Origin: Fictibacillus fluitans
Lineage (GTDB): Bacteria; Bacillota; Bacilli; Bacillales; Fictibacillaceae
Length of the DNA: 64,000 nucleotides
NCBI RefSeq assembly: GCF_030418125.1
Contig: NZ_JAUHTR010000008.1
Coordinates: 183,027-247,026 of the forward strand
Direction of reading: 5' to 3'
The position numbers were made by a program, and so were the translations under genes. Shown one piece after another: positions 24,670 to 32,469 of this stretch (the stretch's first letter is position 1; every line of letters starts with the position of its first letter). The notes beneath the pieces were generated by a model that made no database searches, was not told the origin of the DNA, and was given only the letters and a program-made list of their open reading frames with translations.

Positions 24670-25278
24670 ATGACCCGCAAAGGCTTCTTCTTTTATCTGA
24701 TCGGCATTGTGATCTTAACCCTTGGCATTGCCTTATCCATCCTTTCCAACCTCGGCACATCCCCTTATGACTCTCTTTTGGTTGGTCTCTATAGAACCAT
24801 TGGTCTCACAGTCGGTTCCTGGGAAATCATTATCGCTTTGGTGATGATGGGACTGAACAGCGTTCTTTTACGAAAACGTCCTGAATTCCTCGCGCTTGGC
24901 ACCGCTGTCGTAACTGGTGCTGGAATTGATGCCTGGTACTTTTCCTTAAGAGGCTGGCTGCTGGCAGATACGTTTCTCCTTCAGCTTGTTTTGCTGATAG
25001 CGGGCATGCTTTTGATCGGCATCGGCACAGCGATTTATTTACAGGGAAATATTGCCCCAATCCCCCTGGACCGGTTAATGCTGATTCTTCGGGAAAAGCT
25101 TAGCCTAAGCCTTAGTACCTCCCGCCTCCTGATCAGTATGCTTGTACTTACATTCGCCTACTTCCTACACGGTCCGATTGGGATTGGTACCTTGTTAACC
25201 GCCCTTTTCAATGGGTGGATGCTGTCGTTTTTCATGCCATATGCTGAAAACTTATATCGTGAGCGGGTACAAGAATAG
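24670..25278 (+). CDS. YczE-family membrane protein
   Basis: 202 residues, about five to six membrane segments. The start RKGFFFYLIGIVILTLGIAL and the following SNLGTSPYDSLLVGLY are characteristic of the YczE/YyaS/YitT-like group. IPLDRLMLIL and GPIGIGTLLTALFNGWML also fit. YczE has been linked to surfactin synthesis in B. subtilis, but no NRPS genes are here. AAAGGAG precedes ATG by 7 bases. It is preceded by the leader hairpin. Confidence 0.8.
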   Translation: MTRKGFFFYLIGIVILTLGIALSILSNLGTSPYDSLLVGLYRTIGLTVGSWEIIIALVMMGLNSVLLRKRPEFLALGTAVVTGAGIDAWYFSLRGWLLADTFLLQLVLLIAGMLLIGIGTAIYLQGNIAPIPLDRLMLILREKLSLSLSTSRLLISMLVLTFAYFLHGPIGIGTLLTALFNGWMLSFFMPYAENLYRERVQE

Positions 25279-25330
25279 GAAGTGTGGAGAAGTTGCCCGC
25301 AAGCTCTCTCCCAGCTATGTTCGATCACAA

Positions 25331-25354
25331 AAAAAGGCCCAAAAAGGCCTTTTT
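25331..25354. terminator. Bidirectional intrinsic terminator
   Basis: AAAAAGGCC and GGCCTTTTT form a 9-bp stem between the convergent YczE-like and symporter genes, with T-runs on both strands. Confidence 0.85.
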
Positions 25355-25363
25355 CAATGTACT

Positions 25364-26575
25364 TTATTTATTCCAACGGTCAATAACTGCAGCATTCGCC
25401 ACATTTCCAATTACATTTAAGGCAGTTCGGAATCCATCGGTTAACCGGTCAACGCCGGCAACGATCGCAATGCCTTCGAGCGGGAGTCCGGCGGCAGATA
25501 ACACCGTTGTCATCATAATGATGCCCGCGCCCGGAACACCTGCTGTGCTGAAGGAAACCAAAAGTGCACTGACAAACACAGCCATAATGAGTGATGCGGT
25601 GATCGGTACATCAAAAAATTGGGCAACAAACAGGGCATTGAAGCCCTGGAGGATAGCTGCACCGTCCCTTTTCAAGGCAGTCCCAAATGGGAGGGCGAAA
25701 CTGGCAATCTCCCGTTTCATCCCGTAACGGTCACCGGCATTGTCCATTGCTACAGGAAGAGCAGCATTCGAGCTCGCTGTTCCAAATGCCAATGAAAAAG
25801 ACGGGAAGAAGCTTTTAAAGAAATGATTGGGCTTGGCACCAACCATTAAAAGGATCAAATAATAAATCACTCCCATGATTGCCAGTGCAAGGATAAGACC
25901 AAGAATATACATTAAAAGCTTATTAACCACCCCAAAGCCCTGGGTAGCAATCACTGAAGCCATGAGCGCAAACACACCGATCGGCGCAGCCTTCAGGATA
26001 ATCTGAAGGATCCGTTCAACAATGGAATAAACACTTTTAACCAGCGCCAAAAAGGGTTGGGCTTTCTCTTTTACAAGATTCATGGCCACCCCGATGAGTA
26101 TAGCCGAAATGATGACCTGCAGCAGGTTGGCAGTACTTAATGCTTCAAATGGATTGGTCGGCACGATGCTGACGAGCCAATCCACTAAGGACTGGCCTTT
26201 TTGTGCGTCTGGCCCCTGCCCGACTTCCTTAATTGAAACCCCTGTACCCGGTTTAAGCAGATACGCAGTAACCATACCAATCGCCAGAGCAACCGCACTT
26301 GTAATGATATATAATGGCAGCAGTTTAATGGTATAAGAGCCGATTTTCCCTGTTCCCTGAAGACTTGTCAGTCCAATGATTAAGGATGTAAAGACAACAG
26401 GCACAACAATAAATTGAATGATTCGAATGAATGCTTGTCCTATAGGTGAAAGGACATAATGATCGATAGATTTAACTTGACCGGGCATAAAGGCATTTAA
26501 CAGTGCACCGGCAACAATACCGAGTACAAGCCCGGCAAGGATCTTGGTTGATAATTTCAGTGGTTTCCCCTCCAA
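25364..26575 (-). CDS. Dicarboxylate/amino acid:cation symporter (DAACS)
   Basis: 403 residues of the GltP/DctA/TcyP fold: about six N-terminal helices, then re-entrant loop HP1 with FGTASSNAALPVAMDNA, helix 7, and HP2 region STAGVPGAGIIMMTTVL, ending VDRLTDGFRTALNVIGNV. The Ser-rich motif is ASSNAALP rather than the classical SSSS of glutamate carriers. It imports glutamate, aspartate, C4-dicarboxylates or cystine with Na+ or H+. It has its own promoter at 26600-26628. Confidence 0.87.
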   Translation of the reverse strand: MEGKPLKLSTKILAGLVLGIVAGALLNAFMPGQVKSIDHYVLSPIGQAFIRIIQFIVVPVVFTSLIIGLTSLQGTGKIGSYTIKLLPLYIITSAVALAIGMVTAYLLKPGTGVSIKEVGQGPDAQKGQSLVDWLVSIVPTNPFEALSTANLLQVIISAILIGVAMNLVKEKAQPFLALVKSVYSIVERILQIILKAAPIGVFALMASVIATQGFGVVNKLLMYILGLILALAIMGVIYYLILLMVGAKPNHFFKSFFPSFSLAFGTASSNAALPVAMDNAGDRYGMKREIASFALPFGTALKRDGAAILQGFNALFVAQFFDVPITASLIMAVFVSALLVSFSTAGVPGAGIIMMTTVLSAAGLPLEGIAIVAGVDRLTDGFRTALNVIGNVANAAVIDRWNK

Positions 26576-26599
26576 TATTCATAGTTTACTCATTTGATT

Positions 26600-26628
26600 A
26601 CTATACAATAAAAGAAGGCTGCCTCCAA
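26600..26628 (-). promoter_or_regulatory. Sigma-A promoter of the symporter gene
   Basis: On the minus strand TTGGAG, a 17-bp spacer and TATAGT. It lies 25 bases before the symporter ATG and just after the stop of the upstream small gene. Confidence 0.6.
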
Positions 26629-26637
26629 CTGAAGTGC

Positions 26638-26904
26638 TTATCCATGATAGTGAGACTGAATATTCTCCAAATCCTTCAGCAGCATGCTGATTTCCTGCTG
26701 GCTCAGCCTCAAAAGCATGGAATCATACAGCGAAACCACCTGGCCATCTGCATCATCCTGATGTTTTTGCAAATAGCTGTACAGTTTCTCCAGCTGTGAG
26801 GAAGATAGCGTAGATTGCGTCATAAAGTGTTTCACCTGCTGCAGCGAAAACTCGTTTGTCCCCTGGTCGAGATCTCCAAAAAGAATGTTCCCGTGGATTT
26901 CCAT
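26638..26904 (-). CDS. Small hypothetical protein
   Basis: 88-residue soluble, probably all-helical protein: MEIHGNILFGDLDQ, then three predicted helices with leucine-spaced polar sequence (SLQQVKHFMTQ, SSSQLEKLYSYLQKHQ, EISMLLKDLENIQSHYH). No family recognised. The start is set at ATG 26904, with AAAGGAGT 7 bases upstream, three codons inside the longer frame. Confidence 0.6.
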   Translation of the reverse strand: MEIHGNILFGDLDQGTNEFSLQQVKHFMTQSTLSSSQLEKLYSYLQKHQDDADGQVVSLYDSMLLRLSQQEISMLLKDLENIQSHYHG

Positions 26905-26974
26905 AGCCCGCACTCCTTTGATGTTGTTAATTTGGTTTAGTTTACCCTTACATCAAAAATTTTCTCCTTTTTCA

Positions 26975-27001
26975 TGTCACAATCTTCCCTCCTTTCTCGT
27001 C
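26975..27001 (+). promoter_or_regulatory. ECF41-type sigma factor promoter
   Basis: TGTCACA (26975-26981), exactly 16 bp, then CGTC (26998-27001). This matches the published ECF41 promoter pattern as I recall it. It lies 31 bases before the operon that ends with the ECF41 sigma gene, giving a typical autoregulatory arrangement. Confidence 0.8.
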
Positions 27002-27032
27002 TTGTTGGTAAAAAGGAAAGAAGGGATCTTTC

Positions 27033-28322
27033 TTGAAAAAATATGAAACAGCCATCATTGGCGGAGGGCTTTCCGGACTGACTGCAGCTGTTTACCTGGC
27101 TGAAGCAGGTATAGAAACCGTCATTATTGAAAAAGGAAAAGAAGTAGGCGGCCGCGCACAAACGGTAAAGAAAAAAGGAGCTTACCTTAATCTCGGTGCA
27201 CATGCTCTTTATAAAGGTGGAGAGGCGGAAGCGGTATTGCACGAGCTTGGGATTACTCCTTCAGGAGGAACGCCGGGCACAAAAGGCAGCGCTATCTGGA
27301 ACCAGTCCATCCGCCCCCTGCCCCATCACCTTTCCTCTCTTTTTGCCACAAAGCTTTTTTCCTGGAGCGGCAAAATGGAATTCGGCAAAGTGATGTTGAA
27401 ACTTACTAAATTGAAACCGGAGTCGATCAGTACTGTTAGCCTGCGTGAATGGGCGGAAACAGAAATAACAGATCCCATGGTCAGGCATACCTTTTACGCT
27501 TTGTGCAGAACATCGACCTATTGCATAGAACCAGAAAAGCTAAACGCCCGAAATGTGCTCGCCCAGGTGCAAAAAGGATTAAAAGGAGTGCTGTACATTG
27601 ATGGCGGATGGCAGACTATAGCCGATGCTATAAAAACACTGGCGGTCGACGCCGGCGTGACCTTTTTGAATCATCAATCCGTAGATTCCGTAAAAAGGGA
27701 AAATTCATTTATCCTATCTCTCAAGAGCGAAGAGAAACTGGAGGCTTCCTACATCATCTCTACTGCCGGTCCTGAGCAAACATACTCCTTATTAGAGGGG
27801 ATGGAAGGAACCTCTTTGGATAGGTGGAGAAAAAGCGTCAAACCAATATATGCTGCGTGTCTCGATGTTTCACTGCGTAAACTTCCACAACCAAACGAAC
27901 AGTTCGCCATTGGCATCGATCAGCATATCCTTTTTACCAATCAATCCCGGGCAGCCTCAGTAAGCGAAGACGGCTCTTCTGTCGTCAGTGTTCTTAAGTA
28001 TTTGGGTACAGAGACAACTGCAAGTCCTGAGGCCGATAAACGAGAGCTGGAGAAAATCATGGACTTAATGCAGCCTGGCTGGAGAACCGAATTGGAAGCC
28101 TATCAATTCTTACCCCACATCGCTGTCGTACAGGGTTCCTGCGCCATGATGGATTATGTTCCTTATGGTCCCTTTGTGCCAGAACTGCCTGGTTTTTACG
28201 TAGCAGGAGATGGGGCCGGCCACAGCGAAATGCTTGTTGATGCGGCATTCGCCAGTGCAAAAAGAGCGGCTTCGGCGATTATTCACAACTATGGGAATCT
28301 CGAAATTCGGAGGGAGGCATAA
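27033..28322 (+). CDS. FAD-dependent phytoene-desaturase-like oxidoreductase
   Basis: 429 residues. The dinucleotide-binding motif is at the N terminus (ETAIIGGGLSGLTAAVYLAEAG, then EKGKEVGGRAQTV) and the C-terminal FAD motif is GFYVAGDGAGHSEMLVDAAFASAKRAA. This is the amine-oxidase/CrtI fold, here in a group typically linked to ECF41 sigma factors rather than to carotenoid clusters. No phytoene synthase gene is nearby. It starts at TTG, with a purine-rich GAAGGGA site about 8 bases upstream. The stop at 28322 is one base before the sigma gene start. Confidence 0.83.
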   Translation: MKKYETAIIGGGLSGLTAAVYLAEAGIETVIIEKGKEVGGRAQTVKKKGAYLNLGAHALYKGGEAEAVLHELGITPSGGTPGTKGSAIWNQSIRPLPHHLSSLFATKLFSWSGKMEFGKVMLKLTKLKPESISTVSLREWAETEITDPMVRHTFYALCRTSTYCIEPEKLNARNVLAQVQKGLKGVLYIDGGWQTIADAIKTLAVDAGVTFLNHQSVDSVKRENSFILSLKSEEKLEASYIISTAGPEQTYSLLEGMEGTSLDRWRKSVKPIYAACLDVSLRKLPQPNEQFAIGIDQHILFTNQSRAASVSEDGSSVVSVLKYLGTETTASPEADKRELEKIMDLMQPGWRTELEAYQFLPHIAVVQGSCAMMDYVPYGPFVPELPGFYVAGDGAGHSEMLVDAAFASAKRAASAIIHNYGNLEIRREA

Positions 28323-28323
28323 A

Positions 28324-29199
28324 TTGGAACCTCTACAATCAGAACAACTTTTTACCGATTACAGGCCACTGCTTTTTTCACTGGCCTACCGCATGCTCGG
28401 CAGCGTGCAGGATGCTGAAGATATCATTCAGGATGTTTTCATCGCTTTGAATGACACAGAGGCCGAACACATTGAAAATCAGAAAGCCTATCTGTGCAAA
28501 ATGGTGACTAACCGGTGCATTGATTTGCTAAAATCGGCACGCAGCCAGCGTGAACACTACGTAGGAACATGGCTGCCCGAGCCTTTGCTTACAGAAAGCA
28601 CACACGACCAAAATCCTTCGGAGTACGTTTCAATGAGGGAATCTGTATCCACGGCGTATCTGCTGCTGCTTCAGCAATTATCCGAAACCGAGCGTGCCGT
28701 TTTTCTTTTGAAGGAAGTCCTCGATTACAGCTACAAGGACATAGCGGATATTGTTGGAAAAAGCAGCACCAATTGCCGGCAGATCTTTCATCGGGCAAAA
28801 AAAAGCATCGGCCCCCCACCTCAAGAACATAAAATGACGCAAAAAGGAAAGTTGCTCACCGAGCAATTCTTTGAAGCTCTTATGAAGGGCGATACCGGTA
28901 AACTTCTAAACCTGCTGACAGCCGATGCGAACCTTCTGACAGATGGCGGCGGTAAAGTAAAAGCGGCGATCTTCCCCATTTTGGGTGCCGACCGGATTGT
29001 CCGTTTTTACCTGGGCATCCAGTCAAAGCTGCCGCCGAACCTTACGCTTACCTTTACTTCTGTCAATGGAATGCCCGGAGCCATTCTTTTCTCGGAGGAG
29101 CATATCTATTCGGTTCTTTCCTTTGATGTCAGAGATGATAAAATACAAAACATCTACTCTGTTTCAAATCCGGAGAAACTAAGCCATATAGGTGTATAA
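28324..29199 (+). CDS. ECF41-family sigma factor (SigJ-like) with fused SnoaL-like domain
   Basis: 291 residues. Sigma region 2 (about 8-75, LFSLAYRMLGSVQDAEDIIQDVF) and region 4 (about 112-162, LSETERAVFLLKEVLDYSYKDIA) are followed by a SnoaL-like C-terminal domain (about 172-290). The three ECF41 signature motifs are present: WLPEP at 83-87 in the linker, DGGGK at 207-211 and NPEKL near the C terminus. In ECF41 proteins the fused domain replaces an anti-sigma factor and tunes activity. It starts at TTG behind GGAGGGAGG. The operon partner is the oxidoreductase. The probable target is its own promoter at 26975. Confidence 0.92.
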   Translation: MEPLQSEQLFTDYRPLLFSLAYRMLGSVQDAEDIIQDVFIALNDTEAEHIENQKAYLCKMVTNRCIDLLKSARSQREHYVGTWLPEPLLTESTHDQNPSEYVSMRESVSTAYLLLLQQLSETERAVFLLKEVLDYSYKDIADIVGKSSTNCRQIFHRAKKSIGPPPQEHKMTQKGKLLTEQFFEALMKGDTGKLLNLLTADANLLTDGGGKVKAAIFPILGADRIVRFYLGIQSKLPPNLTLTFTSVNGMPGAILFSEEHIYSVLSFDVRDDKIQNIYSVSNPEKLSHIGV

Positions 29200-29224
29200 A
29201 AATTACCTTGATAGATTGATTACT

Positions 29225-29252
29225 GAGAACCTTTATTTAGAGGTTCTCTTTT
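29225..29252 (+). terminator. Intrinsic terminator after the ECF41 operon
   Basis: GAGAACC and GGTTCTC form a 7-bp stem followed by TTTTG, 26 bases past the sigma gene stop. Confidence 0.8.
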
Positions 29253-29333
29253 GTTGTCATAAGGTCAAAGTTTGTCCATACTAGAATGGAGTATTAGAAC
29301 TTTCCTATGTGGAGGAACATCTGGAGGATTCCC

Positions 29334-30077
29334 TTGAATAAGAAACTTAGATTTGTGTTAGTCATTGTGGTGGTTGTGCTCATTGTTTATGCTGGCGGCT
29401 TTTTGATCTGGTCACAACAGACCTTTAAACCGACCGCACAGCTGAACCAGTTGATCAACATAAAACAGGAAGTGCAGCATAAAGGGGATTTGTATATTTA
29501 CAAGCCGAAATCCCAAGAGATGAAAGATGGCATTATCTTTTATCCCGGAGCCAAGGTAGAGCCTGAAGCCTATTCCTATTGGGCAAAAAAACTCTCCGAC
29601 GAAGGATATCTCGTAATCATCCCTGAAATGCCACTGAATCTCGCACTATTGGGGAAAAATAAAGCAGAAGATGCAATGAAGCTATACCCATCCATTAAAA
29701 AGTGGTACCTTGGCGGACACTCTCTCGGTGGTCCTGCATCAGCCGGCTACAGTCTGGAGCACCAGAACAAGGTCAAAGGCTTGATTTTCTTAGGTTCTTA
29801 TACGACTGAAAGCTCAGATTTGTCTAAAGCCAAATTCCCTCTTCTCTCGATTACAGGGGAACGGGATGGTCTGAGTACACCAACGAAAATCAAGGCAAAC
29901 AAAAAGTTTAATCCCGCTGAGTCCACCTATCATGAGATAAAGGGTGGAAACCATGCCCAATTTGGGATGTATGGTACGCAAACCGGAGATAAAACAGCCA
30001 AAATATCAAACAGAGAACAGCAGGATGAGATTGTTAAAACGATCCTTTCCTGGCTGAATAAAAAGAACCAGCGTTGA
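29334..30077 (+). CDS. Membrane-anchored alpha/beta hydrolase
   Basis: 247 residues. One N-terminal membrane helix (about 5-26, FVLVIVVVVLIVYAGGFL) anchors an extracytoplasmic alpha/beta hydrolase of the DUF/Abhydrolase_5 type. The nucleophile elbow is GGHSLGGPAS (Ser), the acid is in TGERDGLS and the His is in GGNHAQFG. It may act as a lipase, esterase or cell-envelope hydrolase. TTG 29334 is chosen because GGAGG lies 6 bases upstream. The ATG nine codons earlier has no such site. Confidence 0.8.
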   Translation: MNKKLRFVLVIVVVVLIVYAGGFLIWSQQTFKPTAQLNQLINIKQEVQHKGDLYIYKPKSQEMKDGIIFYPGAKVEPEAYSYWAKKLSDEGYLVIIPEMPLNLALLGKNKAEDAMKLYPSIKKWYLGGHSLGGPASAGYSLEHQNKVKGLIFLGSYTTESSDLSKAKFPLLSITGERDGLSTPTKIKANKKFNPAESTYHEIKGGNHAQFGMYGTQTGDKTAKISNREQQDEIVKTILSWLNKKNQR

Positions 30078-30093
30078 TGAACGCTGGTTTTTC
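30066..30093 (+). terminator. Intrinsic terminator overlapping the hydrolase stop
   Basis: AACCAGCGTT and AACGCTGGTT form a perfect 10-bp stem with a gatg loop that contains the TGA stop, followed by TTTTC. Confidence 0.85.
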
Positions 30094-30138
30094 TCATGAT
30101 AAACTAACACTATCAGGATTTAGAAAGGAGAAGTTTAC

Positions 30139-30660
30139 ATGATGGATTTGCGCTATCCCATTGGATTATTTGATATGAATCAGGAGGTTACAGCCAATAA
30201 GGTGACTCAGTGGATTTCTGATATTGAATCCGCTCCGCAAACATTGAAAAAAGCGGTTGAAAACCTGAACGACCCGCAGCTGGATACTCCCTATCGTCCC
30301 GGCGGCTGGACAAGCAGGCAAGTTGTTCACCATTTGGCAGACAGCCACCTTAACAGCTATGCCCGATTTAAACTTGCGCTTACAGAAGAAAATCCTTTGA
30401 TTAAACCCTATCAGGAAGCGTTATGGGCAGAACTCCCGGACTCCAGGCTCCCCGTTGATATCTCGATTCACTTACTTGAAAACCTGCATGCCCGTTGGGT
30501 TGTTCTTCTCAGGTCACTTTCACCAAGAGATCTGAACAAATCATTTACTCATCCAGATTCAGGCAAGGTAACGCTCGCCCAGAATATTGGTTTGTATTCC
30601 TGGCACGGCCGGCATCACATTTCTCATATTACTTCTCTTTGCTCATGTGAAGGATGGTAA
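30139..30660 (+). CDS. bstA: Bacillithiol S-transferase BstA (YfiT, DinB-like)
   Basis: 173 residues. High similarity to remembered B. subtilis YfiT: LRYPIG start, [38 protein letters not shown], and C-terminal [15 protein letters not shown]. The DinB four-helix bundle binds a metal through three histidines, visible as one in VVHHLADSH and two in WHGRHHISH. It conjugates bacillithiol to electrophiles in the cytoplasm, in place of glutathione S-transferase. It has a good AAAGGAG site and is alone. Confidence 0.87.
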   Translation: MMDLRYPIGLFDMNQEVTANKVTQWISDIESAPQTLKKAVENLNDPQLDTPYRPGGWTSRQVVHHLADSHLNSYARFKLALTEENPLIKPYQEALWAELPDSRLPVDISIHLLENLHARWVVLLRSLSPRDLNKSFTHPDSGKVTLAQNIGLYSWHGRHHISHITSLCSCEGW

Positions 30661-30677
30661 CTTCCACTTCTTTTCCT

Positions 30678-31340
30678 TTATTTCACAACCCCGATTACAA
30701 ACCCGTCATAGCCCTTGCTGCCAACGGTCTGCAGGGCTGTGGCTTCGATTCGGCTCTCTTTGGCTAGTACATCAATGAGCTCGCGTGATCCTTTTACACC
30801 CGGATCCACACTTTTCTCATCCACCACTCTTCCGTTTCGAACGACATTATCTCCAATGATGACCGTGCCCGGGTGTGAATATTCAAGTGCCCACTTCAGG
30901 TAGTGGGGATTGTTTGGTTTGTCGGCATCAATAAAAATAAGATCAAAAGATGGATATCCTATATCTTTTAGTGTGGGCAGTGTTTCGAGAGCCGGCCCCA
31001 CGATAATTTCAATTTTTGTCTCCAATCCAGCTTTTTTAATATTTTCCTTCGCCACCTGTGCGTGCTTCTGGCTGTATTCCAGTGTAATCAGGAGACCGTC
31101 CTCTGGAAGAGCCCTTCCCATCCAGATGCTGCTGTACCCGCCGAGAGTACCGATTTCAAGTATATGTTTTGCTCCTTTTAATTTAGCCAAAAGATACAAA
31201 AATTTCCCCTGAGCCGGTGAAACATCAATCGAGGGTAATCCTGCTTCATGATTAGCTTTCAGGACATCTTCAAGTACACGATCCTCCTTAAGAAGATTAA
31301 AGTTTAAATACTCATCCACCTTGTTCCAAATTTCTCTCAT
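30678..31340 (-). CDS. Class I SAM-dependent O-methyltransferase
   Basis: 220 residues of the caffeoyl-CoA/catechol O-methyltransferase type. SAM motif I is ILEIGTLGGYSSIWMGRAL, an acidic residue follows in LITLEYSQKHA, and the metal/substrate motif is FDLIFIDADKPNNPHYLKWAL. Substrate unknown, with small hydroxylated aromatics or tRNA (as for TrmR/YrrM) both possible. ATG 31340 is set by GGAGGGAG just upstream. The longer frame adds 18 unsupported residues. Confidence 0.85.
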   Translation of the reverse strand: MREIWNKVDEYLNFNLLKEDRVLEDVLKANHEAGLPSIDVSPAQGKFLYLLAKLKGAKHILEIGTLGGYSSIWMGRALPEDGLLITLEYSQKHAQVAKENIKKAGLETKIEIIVGPALETLPTLKDIGYPSFDLIFIDADKPNNPHYLKWALEYSHPGTVIIGDNVVRNGRVVDEKSVDPGVKGSRELIDVLAKESRIEATALQTVGSKGYDGFVIGVVK

Positions 31341-31453
31341 CCTGCTCCCTCCTTCATTACCATAACCCGTATACTTTCGCTCTCGATCCCCCATTCCCTT
31401 CTTTTTACAAAATAGTTTATCAATGTCGTTATATAGGTCTTTATAATTAATTT

Positions 31454-31492
31454 AATCGAATATTCAATATTCTGGTCATGCAGGGTGTCGAA
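31454..31492 (+). promoter_or_regulatory. Distal Spo0A-box-like pair
   Basis: AATCGAA near 31454 and an exact TGTCGAA (31486-31492). TGTCGAA is the core of the 0A box bound by phosphorylated Spo0A. A single 7-mer is weak evidence, but it recurs about 280 bases downstream in front of the same gene. Confidence 0.35.
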
Positions 31493-31757
31493 TGAAATGG
31501 CTAATTTATTCCCTTATATCTTATATATAGGCAGTTATTTTCATTAAAAGGAAAAATGGAGCTGTTTTTCAATCAGTCCTTATTTACTATTAAATTTCAG
31601 ATAATATGAATCTAAATATCCATAAAATCTATATGCACGGGATTTTTATAGGTATAAATTATCATTTTATTGTTTTTACATATTAAGTTAATAGTTTCAA
31701 AAAGATTCCATATGTGCTAACCTATTAATAGAAAAGGCAAAAAGACCTATTAAGATT

Positions 31758-31774
31758 TATCGAATATTGTCGAA
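31758..31774 (+). promoter_or_regulatory. Proximal tandem Spo0A-box-like sites
   Basis: TATCGAA (31758-31764) and TTGTCGAA (31767-31774, exact core TGTCGAA) lie exactly 10 bp apart, about one helical turn, 90 bases upstream of the SinI-domain gene. Tandem 0A boxes on one helix face are typical of Spo0A-activated promoters. Confidence 0.45.
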
Positions 31775-31863
31775 GGCCGATTAGCAGAGGGATTTTCGGG
31801 AGTCACATACCATAATTAAATGTTAAACACATCAAACGCCTATATTGAAAGGAAGTAAAACTA

Positions 31864-32121
31864 GTGATGAAACAAAAGTATATGGTTGAAAAAACAAAAA
31901 CTGTACATAAGAAATTTATAGTGGCCGCCCAACCATCACACCGCCTTTTGTCATTTAGCAAAAATAATAATGCCCAGCATGCCAGACTGTTAGCTTATAA
32001 GACAAGAAAAAAACCTGCGCTGTTCCTTGATCAGGAGTGGGTGAAACTCATTCATGAAGCAAAACAAATGGGCCTGAGCCTTGATGAGGTTCGTTCCTTC
32101 ATTCTATGCCCTACCCAGTGA
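31864..32121 (+). CDS. SinI-domain (anti-repressor-like) protein
   Basis: 85 residues. The C-terminal part (55-81, LDQEWVKLIHEAKQMGLSLDEVRSFI) matches the SinI helix-helix motif (LDQEWVELMVEAKEANISPEEIRKYL in B. subtilis SinI), which binds and disables the master biofilm repressor SinR. The basic N-terminal extension (1-54) is not in SinI and lacks a helix-turn-helix, so this is not a SinR-type fusion. AAAGGAAG precedes the GTG start by 8 bases. A following ATG is an alternative start. Spo0A-box-like sites upstream would fit sinI-type control. Confidence 0.72.
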   Translation: MMKQKYMVEKTKTVHKKFIVAAQPSHRLLSFSKNNNAQHARLLAYKTRKKPALFLDQEWVKLIHEAKQMGLSLDEVRSFILCPTQ

Positions 32122-32130
32122 AAGAACAAG

Positions 32131-32162
32131 AAAAACGAGGCCATCGTGGTCTCGTTTTTTTG
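32131..32162 (+). terminator. Intrinsic terminator after the SinI-domain gene
   Basis: AAAACGAG and CTCGTTTT plus an inner CC/GG form the stem, followed by a run of seven Ts. Confidence 0.85.
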
Positions 32163-32236
32163 TTCTGATTAAACAAACATCATTCTTCACTCTGTGATAC
32201 AATGCTATAGCGTTCTTTGTGAAAGGGGGAGAGTCC

Positions 32237-32416
32237 TTGGTCATTTTCATTACGCTTTTTACAGCGATCGCAGGAGGCATTCTTTTTCCGATCATTTCCT
32301 ACCTTGGTGACAGAAGTAAAGGCATTAAGCCGAGAAACCATTACATCATTCAAGGGGCGCTCTTTGCGGCTGTTTTTTTCATGGTATTGATGACTGTAAA
32401 ACCGATAAGCAATTGA
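32237..32416 (+). CDS. Small two-span membrane protein (59 aa)
   Basis: MVIFITLFTAIAGGILFPIISYLG forms one span, a basic loop DRSKGIKPRN follows, then YIIQGALFAAVFFMVLMTV forms a second. TTG 32237 is used because a GGGGGAG site lies 5 bases upstream. The GTG at 32219 lies before that site. Terminators flank it on both sides. No family recognised. Confidence 0.55.
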   Translation: MVIFITLFTAIAGGILFPIISYLGDRSKGIKPRNHYIIQGALFAAVFFMVLMTVKPISN

Positions 32417-32428
32417 ATACATATTGCA

Positions 32429-32461
32429 CAAAAAAGGCTGTCTCCTATGCAGCCTTTTTTC
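32429..32461. terminator. Bidirectional intrinsic terminator
   Basis: AAAAAAGGCTG and CAGCCTTTTTT form an 11-bp stem between convergent genes at 32416 and 32470. Confidence 0.85.
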
Positions 32462-32469
32462 TGTGGTTT

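Larger units (their letters stand above)
31341..31863. other. Long AT-rich intergenic region with Spo0A-box-like sites
   Basis: About 520 bases between divergent genes contain no supportable ORF or RNA gene. The only structure I find is a set of TCGAA-centred sequences resembling Spo0A boxes, listed separately. No confident -10/-35 pair could be placed. The length suggests upstream control of the SinI-domain gene at 31864. Confidence 0.6.
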
